From Anaerolineaceae bacterium (GTDB lineage: Bacteria > Chloroflexota > Anaerolineae > Anaerolineales > UBA11657): DNA of 64,000 nt. The stretch is from positions 1 to 64,000 of the forward strand of contig BGOS01000016.1 of NCBI GenBank assembly GCA_003569365.1. The letters are read 5' to 3'. The translations under genes and the position numbers were made by a program. Within the stretch, counting starts at the first letter, position 1, and each line of letters starts with the position of its first letter. The notes under the pieces were generated by a model. It searched no databases and was not told the origin of the DNA. It was given only the letters and a program-made list of their open reading frames with translations. Shown one piece after another: positions 18,951 through 27,680 of this stretch.

Positions 18951-19889
18951 GTGTTACGCGCAAGCTACGGACGCGTTGTGCGCCGCATTCTGCGTGCTTG
19001 GTCCGCGCTGCGGTGGTGCGGTGTTGCTTTGCTGGTTGCTGCCTGCCAGAGCGCCGCAGCGCCGGAGTCCCTGCTAACGGCCCCCATTGTTCCGGAAATT
19101 TCGGATGCCATGCACCAGGAGTTGCTGCAGCAGCATAGCTTCGGGCTCCGGCGCGGAATGCGCCCCGGTGTCTTCAGCCTTGTGGGTGACAGTATTAGCT
19201 CCAACAAGTTTTTTCTTAAGCCGCTCGCGCATGGTGCGCAAGATTTGGGTGCCTATTCCGGCTTGGAACCGGTGCTTGAGTATTACCGCGGCACCACGGT
19301 GAGGTCGGTGGCGGGCGTGGCTTTCAATTCCTTTGACATTGACGGCATTGGCGCGCTTTCGGGATGGAAGGCGGAGCATGTGGTGGAACCCGGTTCGCGC
19401 TTTTGGGAGCCGCTGTGCCAGCCGCGCGAAACGCCACTGCAATGCGAGCTGCGGATTGCGCGCCCCGAGATCACGCTAATTATGATTGGCACCAATGATG
19501 TGGGCGTGACCAGCCTGCCGGTCTATGCAGACCAGCTGTATCGGATTGTGCGGCGCGTGCAGAGCTATGGCAGCATTGCGGTGCTGAGCACCCTGCCGGC
19601 GCAGCGCAACGCTGCCGGTGTGGACGCGGCGGAGCCTTACAACCAGGTAATCCTGAAGTTATCAGCGCAGCGCCGGGTGCCGTTGTGGAATTTTTGGCGG
19701 GCGCTCGAGGCGCTGCCCTCACAGGGTGTGGAGCCCGGGGACATTCACCCTAATGTCCCACCAAATGAAAGATCCACAGATTTTTCAAGTGCCGGCCTGC
19801 AGTACGGCATGAACGTGCGCAATTTGACCGCGCTGCAAGTACTGGCAGCATTGCACGCAGTGCTGCATGCGCAAGCAGCATCACATTGA
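18951..19889 (+). CDS. SGNH/GDSL-family hydrolase, predicted lipoprotein
   Basis: Extracytoplasmic esterase-like protein of about 312 residues. From GTG at 18951 (or GTG at 18978) there is a basic n-region, a hydrophobic core and a lipobox LVAAC, so it should be lipidated and anchored outside. Block I is FSLVGDSISSN with the nucleophilic Ser. Block III is IMIGTNDVG. PGDIHPN supplies the Asp-x-x-His pair of the catalytic triad. It could be a deacetylase or acyl esterase for the glycan, the counterpart of the acyltransferase at 17168. A longer frame upstream overlaps the preceding gene entirely and is rejected because it buries the signal peptide. Confidence 0.8.
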   Translation: MLRASYGRVVRRILRAWSALRWCGVALLVAACQSAAAPESLLTAPIVPEISDAMHQELLQQHSFGLRRGMRPGVFSLVGDSISSNKFFLKPLAHGAQDLGAYSGLEPVLEYYRGTTVRSVAGVAFNSFDIDGIGALSGWKAEHVVEPGSRFWEPLCQPRETPLQCELRIARPEITLIMIGTNDVGVTSLPVYADQLYRIVRRVQSYGSIAVLSTLPAQRNAAGVDAAEPYNQVILKLSAQRRVPLWNFWRALEALPSQGVEPGDIHPNVPPNERSTDFSSAGLQYGMNVRNLTALQVLAALHAVLHAQAASH

Positions 19890-19969
19890 TTGCGGCGCAC
19901 AGATGATGTCCGGTCACACTGGCCTGCCGAGCGCGCTCAGAATAGGTTCTTCGCGGTGCTGAACAGCTG

Positions 19970-21849
19970 ATGTGCGGACTTTTTGCACTCATTGGCGCGG
20001 CAGATGCGGCGCTGGGGCGGCGGGTTGCCGATTGCCTGCAGCACCGGGGCCCGGATGACAGCGGCGTCTGGGCTAGTGATCGCGGTACGCCCGTGACGCT
20101 GGCCAGCACGCGCCTTTCCATCATCGATCTTTCGCCGGCCGGCCACATGCCCATGCACTCCGCGGATGGCCGAATGGTGATTGTGTACAACGGCGAGATC
20201 TACAACTTTCGCGAGCTGCGCGCGGAGCTTGAAGGCCGCGGCGAAACCTTTCAATCGCAGAGCGATACCGAGGTGCTGCTGGCCGCATATCGCTGCTGGG
20301 GTACGCACTGCGTGCAGCGGCTGCGCGGTATGTTTGCTTTTGCAATTTGGGACATGGATAAACAGCAGTTGTTTGCGGCGCGGGACCGTTTGGGCATCAA
20401 ACCGCTGTACTGGACAGAGAGCGTGCGCGGTCTGGCAATTGCCTCCGAGCTGAAGGGCTTGCTGGCAGGCGGGCTCGCACGCGCGAGCTCGATCTGCAGG
20501 CACTGCACCACTACCTCACCTTCTACTGCGTGCCGCCGCCGCATACCATGCTGGCAGGTGTGCAGGCATTGCTGCCCGGGCATTCGCTCACATGGCAAGC
20601 CGGCCGCGTGAGCGTGCAGCAGTATTGGGATCTGCCCGCCACGCACACGCACGGCAAACCGGCGGACTACGAAGAGGCGCGCCGTGAGTTGCACCGGCTG
20701 CTTGAGGAATCAATTCGCTTGCACATGATCGCGGATGTGCCGGTGGGCGCGTTCCTTTCGGGCGGCATGGATTCTTCGGCGGTGGTGGCGCTCATGACGC
20801 GCATCAGCGGTGCGCGCCTCAAGACTTTTTCGGTTGGGTTTCAAGCGGAAGGCCGGCAGATTGACGAGCGCAGTTTTGCGCGCCAGGTTGCTGCGCGCTA
20901 TGACACTGATCATGCTGAGGTGGTGGTGGATGGCGGGCAGGTGGCTGCGCAACTGGCGCAGTTTGTGCGCGCCATGGATCAACCCACGGGTGACGGGCTG
21001 AATACATTTCTTGTATCGCAAGCAGCAGCGCAGCACGTGAAGGTTGCACTTTCCGGGCTGGGCGGCGATGAACTGTTCGCGGGCTATAGCCAGTTTCGAT
21101 ATCTGCAGCAAGCGGATGGATTGGCGCGCTGGTGGCAGCACACGCCGCGGTGGCTGCAAGCTGCGGCGCGCAGCGGCAGCCGGCTTGTTGCGGCAGCTGC
21201 CGGCCGGCCGGCAATTGCCGGGGTGCCGGCGTGGCTGTCTGGCGACTTCCTCTCGCGCTATTTGCGCACCCGCACATTATTTGACGAAGACCACAAGCTG
21301 CGTTTATATGCGGGCAAACTGCGCCACTCTGCAAATGTCGTCGGCAGTTCCGATGCGCTTACGGCATACTGCGACGCCAATGAACCGAATGTGATTGCCA
21401 AAGTGACGCGCCTCGAGTTGAAGGGCTACATGGCGCACATGCTGTTGCGTGATACCGATGCGATGAGCATGGCACATTCGCTCGAAGTGCGGGTGCCGTT
21501 GATTGATCATCAGCTGGTGGAGTTTGCCGTGGGGTTGCCGGCAGAATGGAAAATGCGCGGTGGGCGCCCCAAGGCCATTCTGGCAGATGCGCTGGCGGAT
21601 GTGCTGCCGCCGGCGGTTCTGGCGCGGCGCAAGCAGGGATTTGAGATTCCGCTGGGCAGCTGGCTGCGCAATGAACTGCGCACCGTGTTGGAGGATACGC
21701 TGGCACCGGCAACGGTAATGCGCCGCGGCTTGTTCGATGCACAACGCGCAGCCGCCCTCCACGCAGACTTTCTGGCTGGGCGTGGGGCTTATATGCGCGT
21801 TTGGGCACTGGTAGTTTTGGAGTTGTGGCAGCGGGAGTATCTGGATTGA
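19970..21849 (+). pseudogene. asnB: Asparagine synthetase (glutamine-hydrolysing), AsnB-like, frameshifted near 20482
   Basis: The N-terminal glutaminase domain is intact: MCGLFALIG with catalytic Cys2, LQHRGPDDSG, TRLSIIDLS, VYNGEIYN and DRLGIKPLYW. The synthetase domain has the PP-loop SGGMDSSAVVALM, LSGLGGDELFAGY and KQGFEIPLGSWLR. The two parts are in different frames: 19970-20611 reads the glutaminase and then nonsense, and the frame open to 21849 reads RELDLQALHHYLTFY from about 20484. Adding one base between 20478 and 20486 gives a product of about 627 residues, normal for AsnB. In glycan loci such enzymes can amidate sugar carboxylates (WbpS-like) rather than make asparagine. That role is inferred from the neighbours, which include uronic-acid-linked genes. 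Confidence 0.88.
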
Positions 21850-21886
21850 ATGAGTTGCCACTAGCAGCTGATGGTGTGCTACTTGC

Positions 21887-23197
21887 GTGTCTATTTTTGG
21901 GCTGCTGCCCCGCCAGCAGTTTGCGCTTGTGCAGCTCGCGGATTATTTTTTGGACCGCATGCTGGAAGCTGGTGTGAAGCGCATTCTGTATGTGCATCAC
22001 GGCGGAACCGTTGGTGGTGCCCCGCTCAGCTTGCTGTTCTTGCTGCAGCAGCTGGATCGCAGCCTGTATGAACCTGTGGTGCTTTTCCTTGCTGATGGTC
22101 CGGTGGTGGAGCGCTTCCGCACTGCCGGTGTGACGGTGCACATTGCGCCTGAAATTACGGACTTTAGCCATACGGAGCTGGTGTGGTACGGGGCTGGCCT
22201 GCTCTGGCAACTGCCCGGAAAAATTCTGCGATTCTGGCCATCGGTTCTGCGCGCTGCTGCGTGGCTGCGGCGCGTGCAGCCGGACCTGGTGCATTTGAAC
22301 AGCTCAACGCTGGCTGCGTTTGCCATTGCAGCGCGGCGCGCAACGCTGCCGGTGGTGTGGCACATTCGGGAGCCGCTGGCGCACGGATATTTTGGACTGC
22401 GGCGCGCGTGGCTGCGCCGGGTGCTGCGGCAGTGCGCCACGCGGGTGGTTGCCATTTCCCAATTTGACGCTGCGCAGCTGGGGGATGGCGTGGCTGCGAC
22501 AGTCATCCACAATTTTGTGGATTTCGCACAGTTCGCGCGCGAGATGGACCCGGCTGCGGCGCGGGCACACTTGCAACTATCGAGTGCGCAGCACGTGGTG
22601 CTGATGCTCGGCGGGTGTTCGCTCACCAAAGGCACGCTGCCGTTTGTGCGGGCATATGCCAGCTTGCGGCGGCGGGTGCCAAATGCAGTGCTGATTATTG
22701 CCGGCGCAAAGCCGGAGGTGGGTGCCGCTGATTGGTTGTCCGCTATTCTCAAGCGCATCACTGGTGCGGACCGCTACGCACGCCATGTGATGGCAGCTGC
22801 CGCGGCCGGCATTGCCCAGCGCGGAATTCGATTTGTGGGAGTGCGCAGCGATGTGCCGCAGCTGCTGGCAGCCAGTGATGTGGTTGTCTTTCCTTCGATT
22901 GTGCCGCACTTTGCGCGGCCGCTAATTGAGGCAGCGGCGATGGCGAAGCCGGTGGTGGCATCTGATCTGGGCGGGCCGCGCGAGTTGGTGGTGCCTGGTT
23001 CCACCGGGCTGCTGGTGCCACCAAATGACCCGGATGCTCTTGCAAACGCAATCGTGGAAGTGTTGCAAGACCCGCAGGCTGCGGCGCGCATGGGGACTGC
23101 CGGGTTTGAGCGCGCGCGGCAACTATTTGATGCACAGAAAAACGCTGCGCGGACCTTCGGACTGTATGCCGAGATTTTTGGAAGTGGGCCAGCGTGA
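21887..23197 (+). CDS. GT4-family glycosyltransferase
   Basis: Retaining GT-B transferase of 436 residues from the GTG at 21887; an ATG at 21959 in frame would give 412 residues and starts just before KRILYVHHGGTVGGAPLSLL, the usual first strand and loop, so the first 24 residues may be an extension. The acceptor domain has LVHLNSSTLAAFAIAAR and VVWHIREPL. The donor domain has VVLMLGGCSLTKGTLPFV, then VVVFPSIVPHFARPLIEAAAMAKPVVASDLGG with the E-x7-E-type site. It lies between AsnB and the heparinase-like gene and its stop overlaps the next start (GTGA). Substrate unknown. Confidence 0.85.
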   Translation: MSIFGLLPRQQFALVQLADYFLDRMLEAGVKRILYVHHGGTVGGAPLSLLFLLQQLDRSLYEPVVLFLADGPVVERFRTAGVTVHIAPEITDFSHTELVWYGAGLLWQLPGKILRFWPSVLRAAAWLRRVQPDLVHLNSSTLAAFAIAARRATLPVVWHIREPLAHGYFGLRRAWLRRVLRQCATRVVAISQFDAAQLGDGVAATVIHNFVDFAQFAREMDPAAARAHLQLSSAQHVVLMLGGCSLTKGTLPFVRAYASLRRRVPNAVLIIAGAKPEVGAADWLSAILKRITGADRYARHVMAAAAAGIAQRGIRFVGVRSDVPQLLAASDVVVFPSIVPHFARPLIEAAAMAKPVVASDLGGPRELVVPGSTGLLVPPNDPDALANAIVEVLQDPQAAARMGTAGFERARQLFDAQKNAARTFGLYAEIFGSGPA

Positions 23198-25344
23198 TCT
23201 CCACACAAGCTATTAATCACTTTTGGAGTCGGGTGCGCGCCGTTCCGCTGCGCGCATATCCGCGCGTGTTGCGCCAGCGGCTGCGCCAATTGCAATGGCG
23301 CTGGAGTGCAACGGCTGTGCCGCCGCGCGTCACTGATGCGGAGCTTGTGCGGGTGTTTGGAGTGGCGCATGTGAATGAATTGGTGGCGCAATTCGATCAG
23401 CGCGGTGTGCGTTTCTTTTTTGACCGCCCGGCTGCCGCGCGTGCCGACGCTGTGGCGGACACCGTGCCAGCAGTACGCAACCGGCTGCTCGCGCGCGGTG
23501 CGGAATTATTGGTGCACCGGATTGACGTACTCGGCTCTGGCCCGGTGCAATGCGGCGCGCAATTGCCCTGGCGGCGCGACATCAAGTCCGGCCATGAGTG
23601 GCCGTGCGTGCACTTCACCCAGTTGACGATTGTGGACTCACTGGCTGGGTTTGACATCAAGGTGCCGTGGGAGCTGAGCCGCTTCCATCACGCAGTTACG
23701 CTGGGCCAATGCTATGCACTCAGCGGTGATGATAAATATGCGCGCGAGTTTGTGCTGCAGCTGCAGGACTGGTGGACGGACAACCCGCCGGAGTTTGGCC
23801 CGAACTGGGCCAACGCCATGGAGGTTTCGATCCGGGCTGCAAATCTGATATGGGCATTCGAGCTTGTGCGGGACAGCGCTGCGGTGGGCACTGCGTTTGT
23901 TATTGAGTTTCTGCGTTCATTGGTTGAGCATGGCCGGTATATCCAAGCGCATTTGGAGGCGGGCTGGCCGGGCTCAAATCACTATCTCGCAGATCTGTGC
24001 GGACTGATTTGGCTGGGCACTTACTGTGCGCCTCGCGCTGGGGCAGAGATGCGGTGGCGTCCAATGGCGCTGGCACTTTTAGAGCGTGAGCTGCCGGTTC
24101 AGGTCCACCCTGATGGCACGAACTATGAGGCGTCTACTAGTTACCACTTGTTGGTCACGGAGATGTTGCTGCATACGTCGATACTATTGCGCTTGAATGC
24201 TGTAGCAGCGGGGCCGCAACTGGCGCGGTTACTGCCATTGATGATTGGTGCACTGGCCGGGCTAATCCGGCCGGATGGGGAGTTGCCGCTTTTTGGAGAC
24301 TGCGACTCGGGCCGTTGGCTGGCGCTTGAGTCGGACACAATTGATTTGCGGACAGGCCAGGATGCTGCCGGGGTACTGGCGCTTGGCGCTGCGGAGTTTT
24401 CGCAGGCGGGCTGGCTGCAGCTGGTCGAAGTGCCAATGCGTTTGGAAACCACACTCTGGGTACATGGCAATGACACTAATGCGGGAGGCAAACATTTAAC
24501 TTCTGGAACCAGCGCAAACACGGCACAGCATTGTGCGCTTCCAGATGCTGGCTGGTATGTGTTGCGGGCGGGTGGCCAGTATCTGGCTGTAAATGCCAGC
24601 GGCAATGGAGCGGATGGCTGGGGCTTTCACGCGCACAATGATGCGCTGAGCTTCGAGCTTTGCACGGGCTTGCGCTCGTTGTTGGTGGACCCCGGAAGTT
24701 ATGTTTATACGGGAAATTTTGCCGCGCGCAACAGGTTTCGCGCGACTGCTATGCACAGCACAGTGCGCATTGGCGGCCGCGAGATCAATCGCATTCCTGC
24801 AGCGGATTTGTTTCGGTTGGAAAATGATACGACGCTGTGGGTGGAGCAACTAAGTGGAGATGATGCGACGCGGGGGTTGCAGGTAACGCGCAGAACGCAC
24901 CTTGCCGCGGGGTTAGTTGACGTGCATACGCGCCGGTTTGAGTGGCTGCCCGAATGCAGTGGGTGGCTGATTGCGGATGAATGGAGTGGCGGTGGAAGTG
25001 AGGATGCCACGGGCGAGGTGTATTTTCATTTTGCTGGCTTGCCCGTAATTGTGGATGGCGTGGTTGTTCGAACAATGTGCGATTCCGGCCGCAATCTGGC
25101 GTTAATTCCATGCAATGTTTCCGATGTGGAGCCCACTGCCACGATCGAAATCGGCTCCACAGGTTACCGCTACGGCTGCTTGGCGCCGGCGCCAGTTGCC
25201 CGTTATGCGGTCGCGGGCAGAGCGTTTGCAGTTGTCGCTTGTGTTTATAATGAGTATCAAGAATATGAAGTGCTGCGAAAGAATATCGCAGCTCGCACAT
25301 GGCCGCGTGCCCCCGCCGCGCTAAGCACTAAACAAAACAATTAA
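23194..25344 (+). CDS. Heparinase II/III family protein
   Basis: Protein of 716 residues, like the polysaccharide-lyase-like members of glycan loci. The N-terminal alpha/alpha toroid region (about 120-400) has HFTQLTIVDSLAGFDIKVPWEL, GSNHYLADLCGLIWLG and DGTNYEASTSYHLLVTEML. The C-terminal beta-sandwich (about 440-700) contains the conserved GFHAHNDALSFELCTGLRSL, LVDPGSYVYTG and a Tyr/His-bearing ATAMHSTVRIGG segment, equivalent to the catalytic His and metal-binding regions of heparinase II/III. No signal peptide is visible, so whether it acts on exported polymer is unclear. In many bacteria such genes travel with bi-domain oxidoreductases and carbamoyltransferases, as here. GTG start overlaps the previous stop. 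Confidence 0.85.
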   Translation: MISTQAINHFWSRVRAVPLRAYPRVLRQRLRQLQWRWSATAVPPRVTDAELVRVFGVAHVNELVAQFDQRGVRFFFDRPAAARADAVADTVPAVRNRLLARGAELLVHRIDVLGSGPVQCGAQLPWRRDIKSGHEWPCVHFTQLTIVDSLAGFDIKVPWELSRFHHAVTLGQCYALSGDDKYAREFVLQLQDWWTDNPPEFGPNWANAMEVSIRAANLIWAFELVRDSAAVGTAFVIEFLRSLVEHGRYIQAHLEAGWPGSNHYLADLCGLIWLGTYCAPRAGAEMRWRPMALALLERELPVQVHPDGTNYEASTSYHLLVTEMLLHTSILLRLNAVAAGPQLARLLPLMIGALAGLIRPDGELPLFGDCDSGRWLALESDTIDLRTGQDAAGVLALGAAEFSQAGWLQLVEVPMRLETTLWVHGNDTNAGGKHLTSGTSANTAQHCALPDAGWYVLRAGGQYLAVNASGNGADGWGFHAHNDALSFELCTGLRSLLVDPGSYVYTGNFAARNRFRATAMHSTVRIGGREINRIPAADLFRLENDTTLWVEQLSGDDATRGLQVTRRTHLAAGLVDVHTRRFEWLPECSGWLIADEWSGGGSEDATGEVYFHFAGLPVIVDGVVVRTMCDSGRNLALIPCNVSDVEPTATIEIGSTGYRYGCLAPAPVARYAVAGRAFAVVACVYNEYQEYEVLRKNIAARTWPRAPAALSTKQNN

Positions 25345-25345
25345 G

Positions 25346-25582
25346 ATGGCAGAAAAACTAAAACAGGCGCTGCGCCTCTGGAAAGCGTTTGGCCAAGCAA
25401 TCGGCGACTTCGTTGCGCGGGTTGTGCTCACGATATTTTATTTCACCATATTTTTGCCGTTTGGTGTGGCGGCCCGCCTAAGTGGCAATTCGTTTCGTGC
25501 GGGAGGTGCATCCAACGCAAGCTTCTGGCAGCAGCGCGCTTCCCGTGACAACAAAATTTCCGATGCGCAGAAGCAGTTCTAA
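25346..25582 (+). CDS. Small membrane protein upstream of carbamoyltransferase (78 residues)
   Basis: One hydrophobic segment (about residues 24-46, VLTIFYFTIFLPFGVAARL) is flanked by a basic amphipathic N-terminus and a hydrophilic tail ending in SDAQKQF. No family was recognised with certainty. Its position directly before a carbamoyltransferase, with a small DUF5989-like protein after it, matches the pair or trio of tiny membrane proteins that accompany such enzymes (SxtJ/DUF5989-type neighbours), so it probably tethers or helps a membrane complex. It starts two bases after the heparinase stop and shares one base with the carbamoyltransferase start. Confidence 0.7.
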   Translation: MAEKLKQALRLWKAFGQAIGDFVARVVLTIFYFTIFLPFGVAARLSGNSFRAGGASNASFWQQRASRDNKISDAQKQF

Positions 25583-27369
25583 TGAACATTCTGGGTATCT
25601 CGTGCTTCTACCACGACAGTGCAGCCGCGTTGCTGCAGGACGGGGTGCTGATTGCAGCGGCTGAGGAAGAGCGCTTCTCGCGCAAGAAGCATGACGCCGG
25701 CTATCCGCAACAGGCGGTGCAGTTTTGCCTTGCGCAAGCAGGCATTGCTGCCCGCGATTTGGATTACGTTGTGTTTTACGAGAAGCCGCTGCTTAAGTTT
25801 GAGCGCATTCTCACCACGGCACTCGGCACATTTCCAAAATCCGCCGGAGTCTTCCGCGAGGCAATGCTGGCGTGGTTCAATGAGAAGTTGTGGATCAAGG
25901 GGCAGCTGCTAGCAAAGTTTCCAATCAGTGCGGAGCGCGTGCTGTTTGTGGAGCATCACCTGTCGCATGCTGCAAGTGCATTCTTTGCATCGCCGTTTCG
26001 CGAAGCTGCTGTGCTCACCGTGGACGGAGTGGGCGAGTGGACCACGACCACCCTCGGGACCGCAACTGCGGACTGGGACGGCACGGGCCGCAACTCGATC
26101 GACCTGTTCAGTGAGATTAAATTCCCACATTCGCTGGGATTGCTTTACTCAGCCTTCACCGCACTGCTGGGATTTGAGGTGAATGAAGGCGAGTACAAAG
26201 TGATGGGAATGGCGCCCTATGGCCGGCCGACGCGCGTGGATGACGTGCACAAGGTGTTTTCGGTGGCGGGCGATGGCAGCTTTGAGATGAATATGGATTA
26301 CTTCTGTTTTCATCACTCCACCTCGCGCACTTATAACCAGCGCTTTGCCGATTTATTCGGCGGCACGCGCAAACGCAATGACGAATTTTTTACGCGTACC
26401 ACCCATCCGCGCGCGGATCATCCGCAGTGGGATGCGGCGCAGGCGGAGGTGAATCAGGGCTATGCGGACATTGCTGCCAGCATTCAATCGGTTACTGAAG
26501 AGACCTTGTTGAAGATGGCCCGCCATCTGCACGAGCGTACCGGCCTGAAGCATTTGTGCATGGCGGGCGGAGTGGCGCTGAACAGTGTTGCGAATGGGCG
26601 GCTGCTGCGTGAGCTTCCATTTGAGCAGGTTTTTATCCAGCCGGCTGCGGGCGACTCCGGTGGTGCGCTGGGCGCTGCGCTTTACGCGCAGCATGTGCTG
26701 CTGGGGCAGCCGCGGAAATGGGTGCAGGAGCACGCCTACCTGGGCAAAGGTTACAACGCCGATGATGTGCGCGCCGCGCTTGACAAGGCGGGGGTGGCGT
26801 ACACGCATGTGCCGGATCAAGAGCGCATGGCGCGGCACATGGCTGAGGATCTGCTGGCCGGCCGGGTGTTGGGCATCTCGCAGGGGCGGTTTGAATGGGG
26901 GCCGCGGGCACTTGGCAACCGCTCGATAGTGGCCGATCCGCGGCGCGAAGAGATGAAGGAAGTGGTGAACACGAAAATCAAATTTCGCGAGCCATTTCGG
27001 CCTTTCGCCCCGGCGATCCTTGAAGAGCGTGCGGCGGAGTACTTTGATGATTGCGACTCGCCTGAGCGCCACTATCCGCTGCGGTATATGCTCATGGTCT
27101 ACAATACCAAAGCGGACAAGCGTGCGTTGGTTCCGGCTGTAAGCCACATGGGCACAGGCCGGCTGCAAACTGTGCGGCGTGAGTGGAACCCGCTTTATCA
27201 CCGCATGATTGAGCTATTTGCGAACGAGACTGGCGTGCCTGTGATCATGAATACCTCGTTCAATTTGCGCGGCGAGCCGATTGTGAATACGCCGGCCAAT
27301 GCCCTTAGTACTTTTGGCAGGAGCGGTTTGGATACGCTGTACATTGGCGATTTCATTGTTAGAAAATAG
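25582..27369 (+). CDS. Carbamoyltransferase (NodU/CmcH/SxtI family)
   Basis: Transfers a carbamoyl group from carbamoyl phosphate, via a carbamoyl-adenylate, to a hydroxyl, here most plausibly of a sugar. Length 595 residues, normal. N-terminal Kae1-like domain: ILGISCFYHDSAAALLQDG, AEEERFSRKKHD, VEHHLSHAASAFFASPF with metal-binding His residues, and LTVDGVGEW. C-terminal YrdC-like/carbamoyl domain: GRFEWGPRALGNRSIVADPR, FREPFRPFAPAIL and NTSFNLRGEPIVNTP. The two flanking mini membrane proteins suggest it works at the membrane. It belongs to the operon that includes AsnB and the heparinase-like gene. Confidence 0.92.
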   Translation: MNILGISCFYHDSAAALLQDGVLIAAAEEERFSRKKHDAGYPQQAVQFCLAQAGIAARDLDYVVFYEKPLLKFERILTTALGTFPKSAGVFREAMLAWFNEKLWIKGQLLAKFPISAERVLFVEHHLSHAASAFFASPFREAAVLTVDGVGEWTTTTLGTATADWDGTGRNSIDLFSEIKFPHSLGLLYSAFTALLGFEVNEGEYKVMGMAPYGRPTRVDDVHKVFSVAGDGSFEMNMDYFCFHHSTSRTYNQRFADLFGGTRKRNDEFFTRTTHPRADHPQWDAAQAEVNQGYADIAASIQSVTEETLLKMARHLHERTGLKHLCMAGGVALNSVANGRLLRELPFEQVFIQPAAGDSGGALGAALYAQHVLLGQPRKWVQEHAYLGKGYNADDVRAALDKAGVAYTHVPDQERMARHMAEDLLAGRVLGISQGRFEWGPRALGNRSIVADPRREEMKEVVNTKIKFREPFRPFAPAILEERAAEYFDDCDSPERHYPLRYMLMVYNTKADKRALVPAVSHMGTGRLQTVRREWNPLYHRMIELFANETGVPVIMNTSFNLRGEPIVNTPANALSTFGRSGLDTLYIGDFIVRK

Positions 27370-27380
27370 GAGCAAGCAGG

Positions 27381-27563
27381 ATGCGCGCATTTTTCAAGAC
27401 TATGCTTAACAACGCCGGTGTGGTTGGCGAGTTTGTTTCCTTTTTGTGGCAGCAGCGCTTGTTCTGGATGATCCCGATGGTGGTTGTATTGCTGCTGTTT
27501 GGGATGCTGATCATTTTCGCCTCGGCATCCGGCGTGGGGCCGTTTGTCTACACTCTTTTTTAG
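27381..27563 (+). CDS. DUF5989-like small membrane protein
   Basis: Protein of 60 residues with a single strong hydrophobic helix (about 30-50). The pattern GEFVSFLWQQRLFWMIPMVV, followed by LLFGMLIIFASASG and a C-terminal FVYTLF, is the hallmark of DUF5989 proteins, which are repeatedly found beside glycan carbamoyltransferases. Role unknown; perhaps an anchor or subunit. It begins 11 bases after the carbamoyltransferase stop, behind GGAGCAAGCAGG, a good ribosome-binding site. The next 117 bases (27564-27680) hold no gene and are AT-richer than average. Confidence 0.85.
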   Translation: MRAFFKTMLNNAGVVGEFVSFLWQQRLFWMIPMVVVLLLFGMLIIFASASGVGPFVYTLF

Positions 27564-27680
27564 GTGGTTGGCGCATTCGCTTGCTCTAGTTGTGGGCGGC
27601 ACCTGCCGTTTGGGTTCGCGCTTGCAGCTAATGCTTGTTGTAATTTGAATTTTGTAGTGCCCAGCTAATTTAGTAACTTA

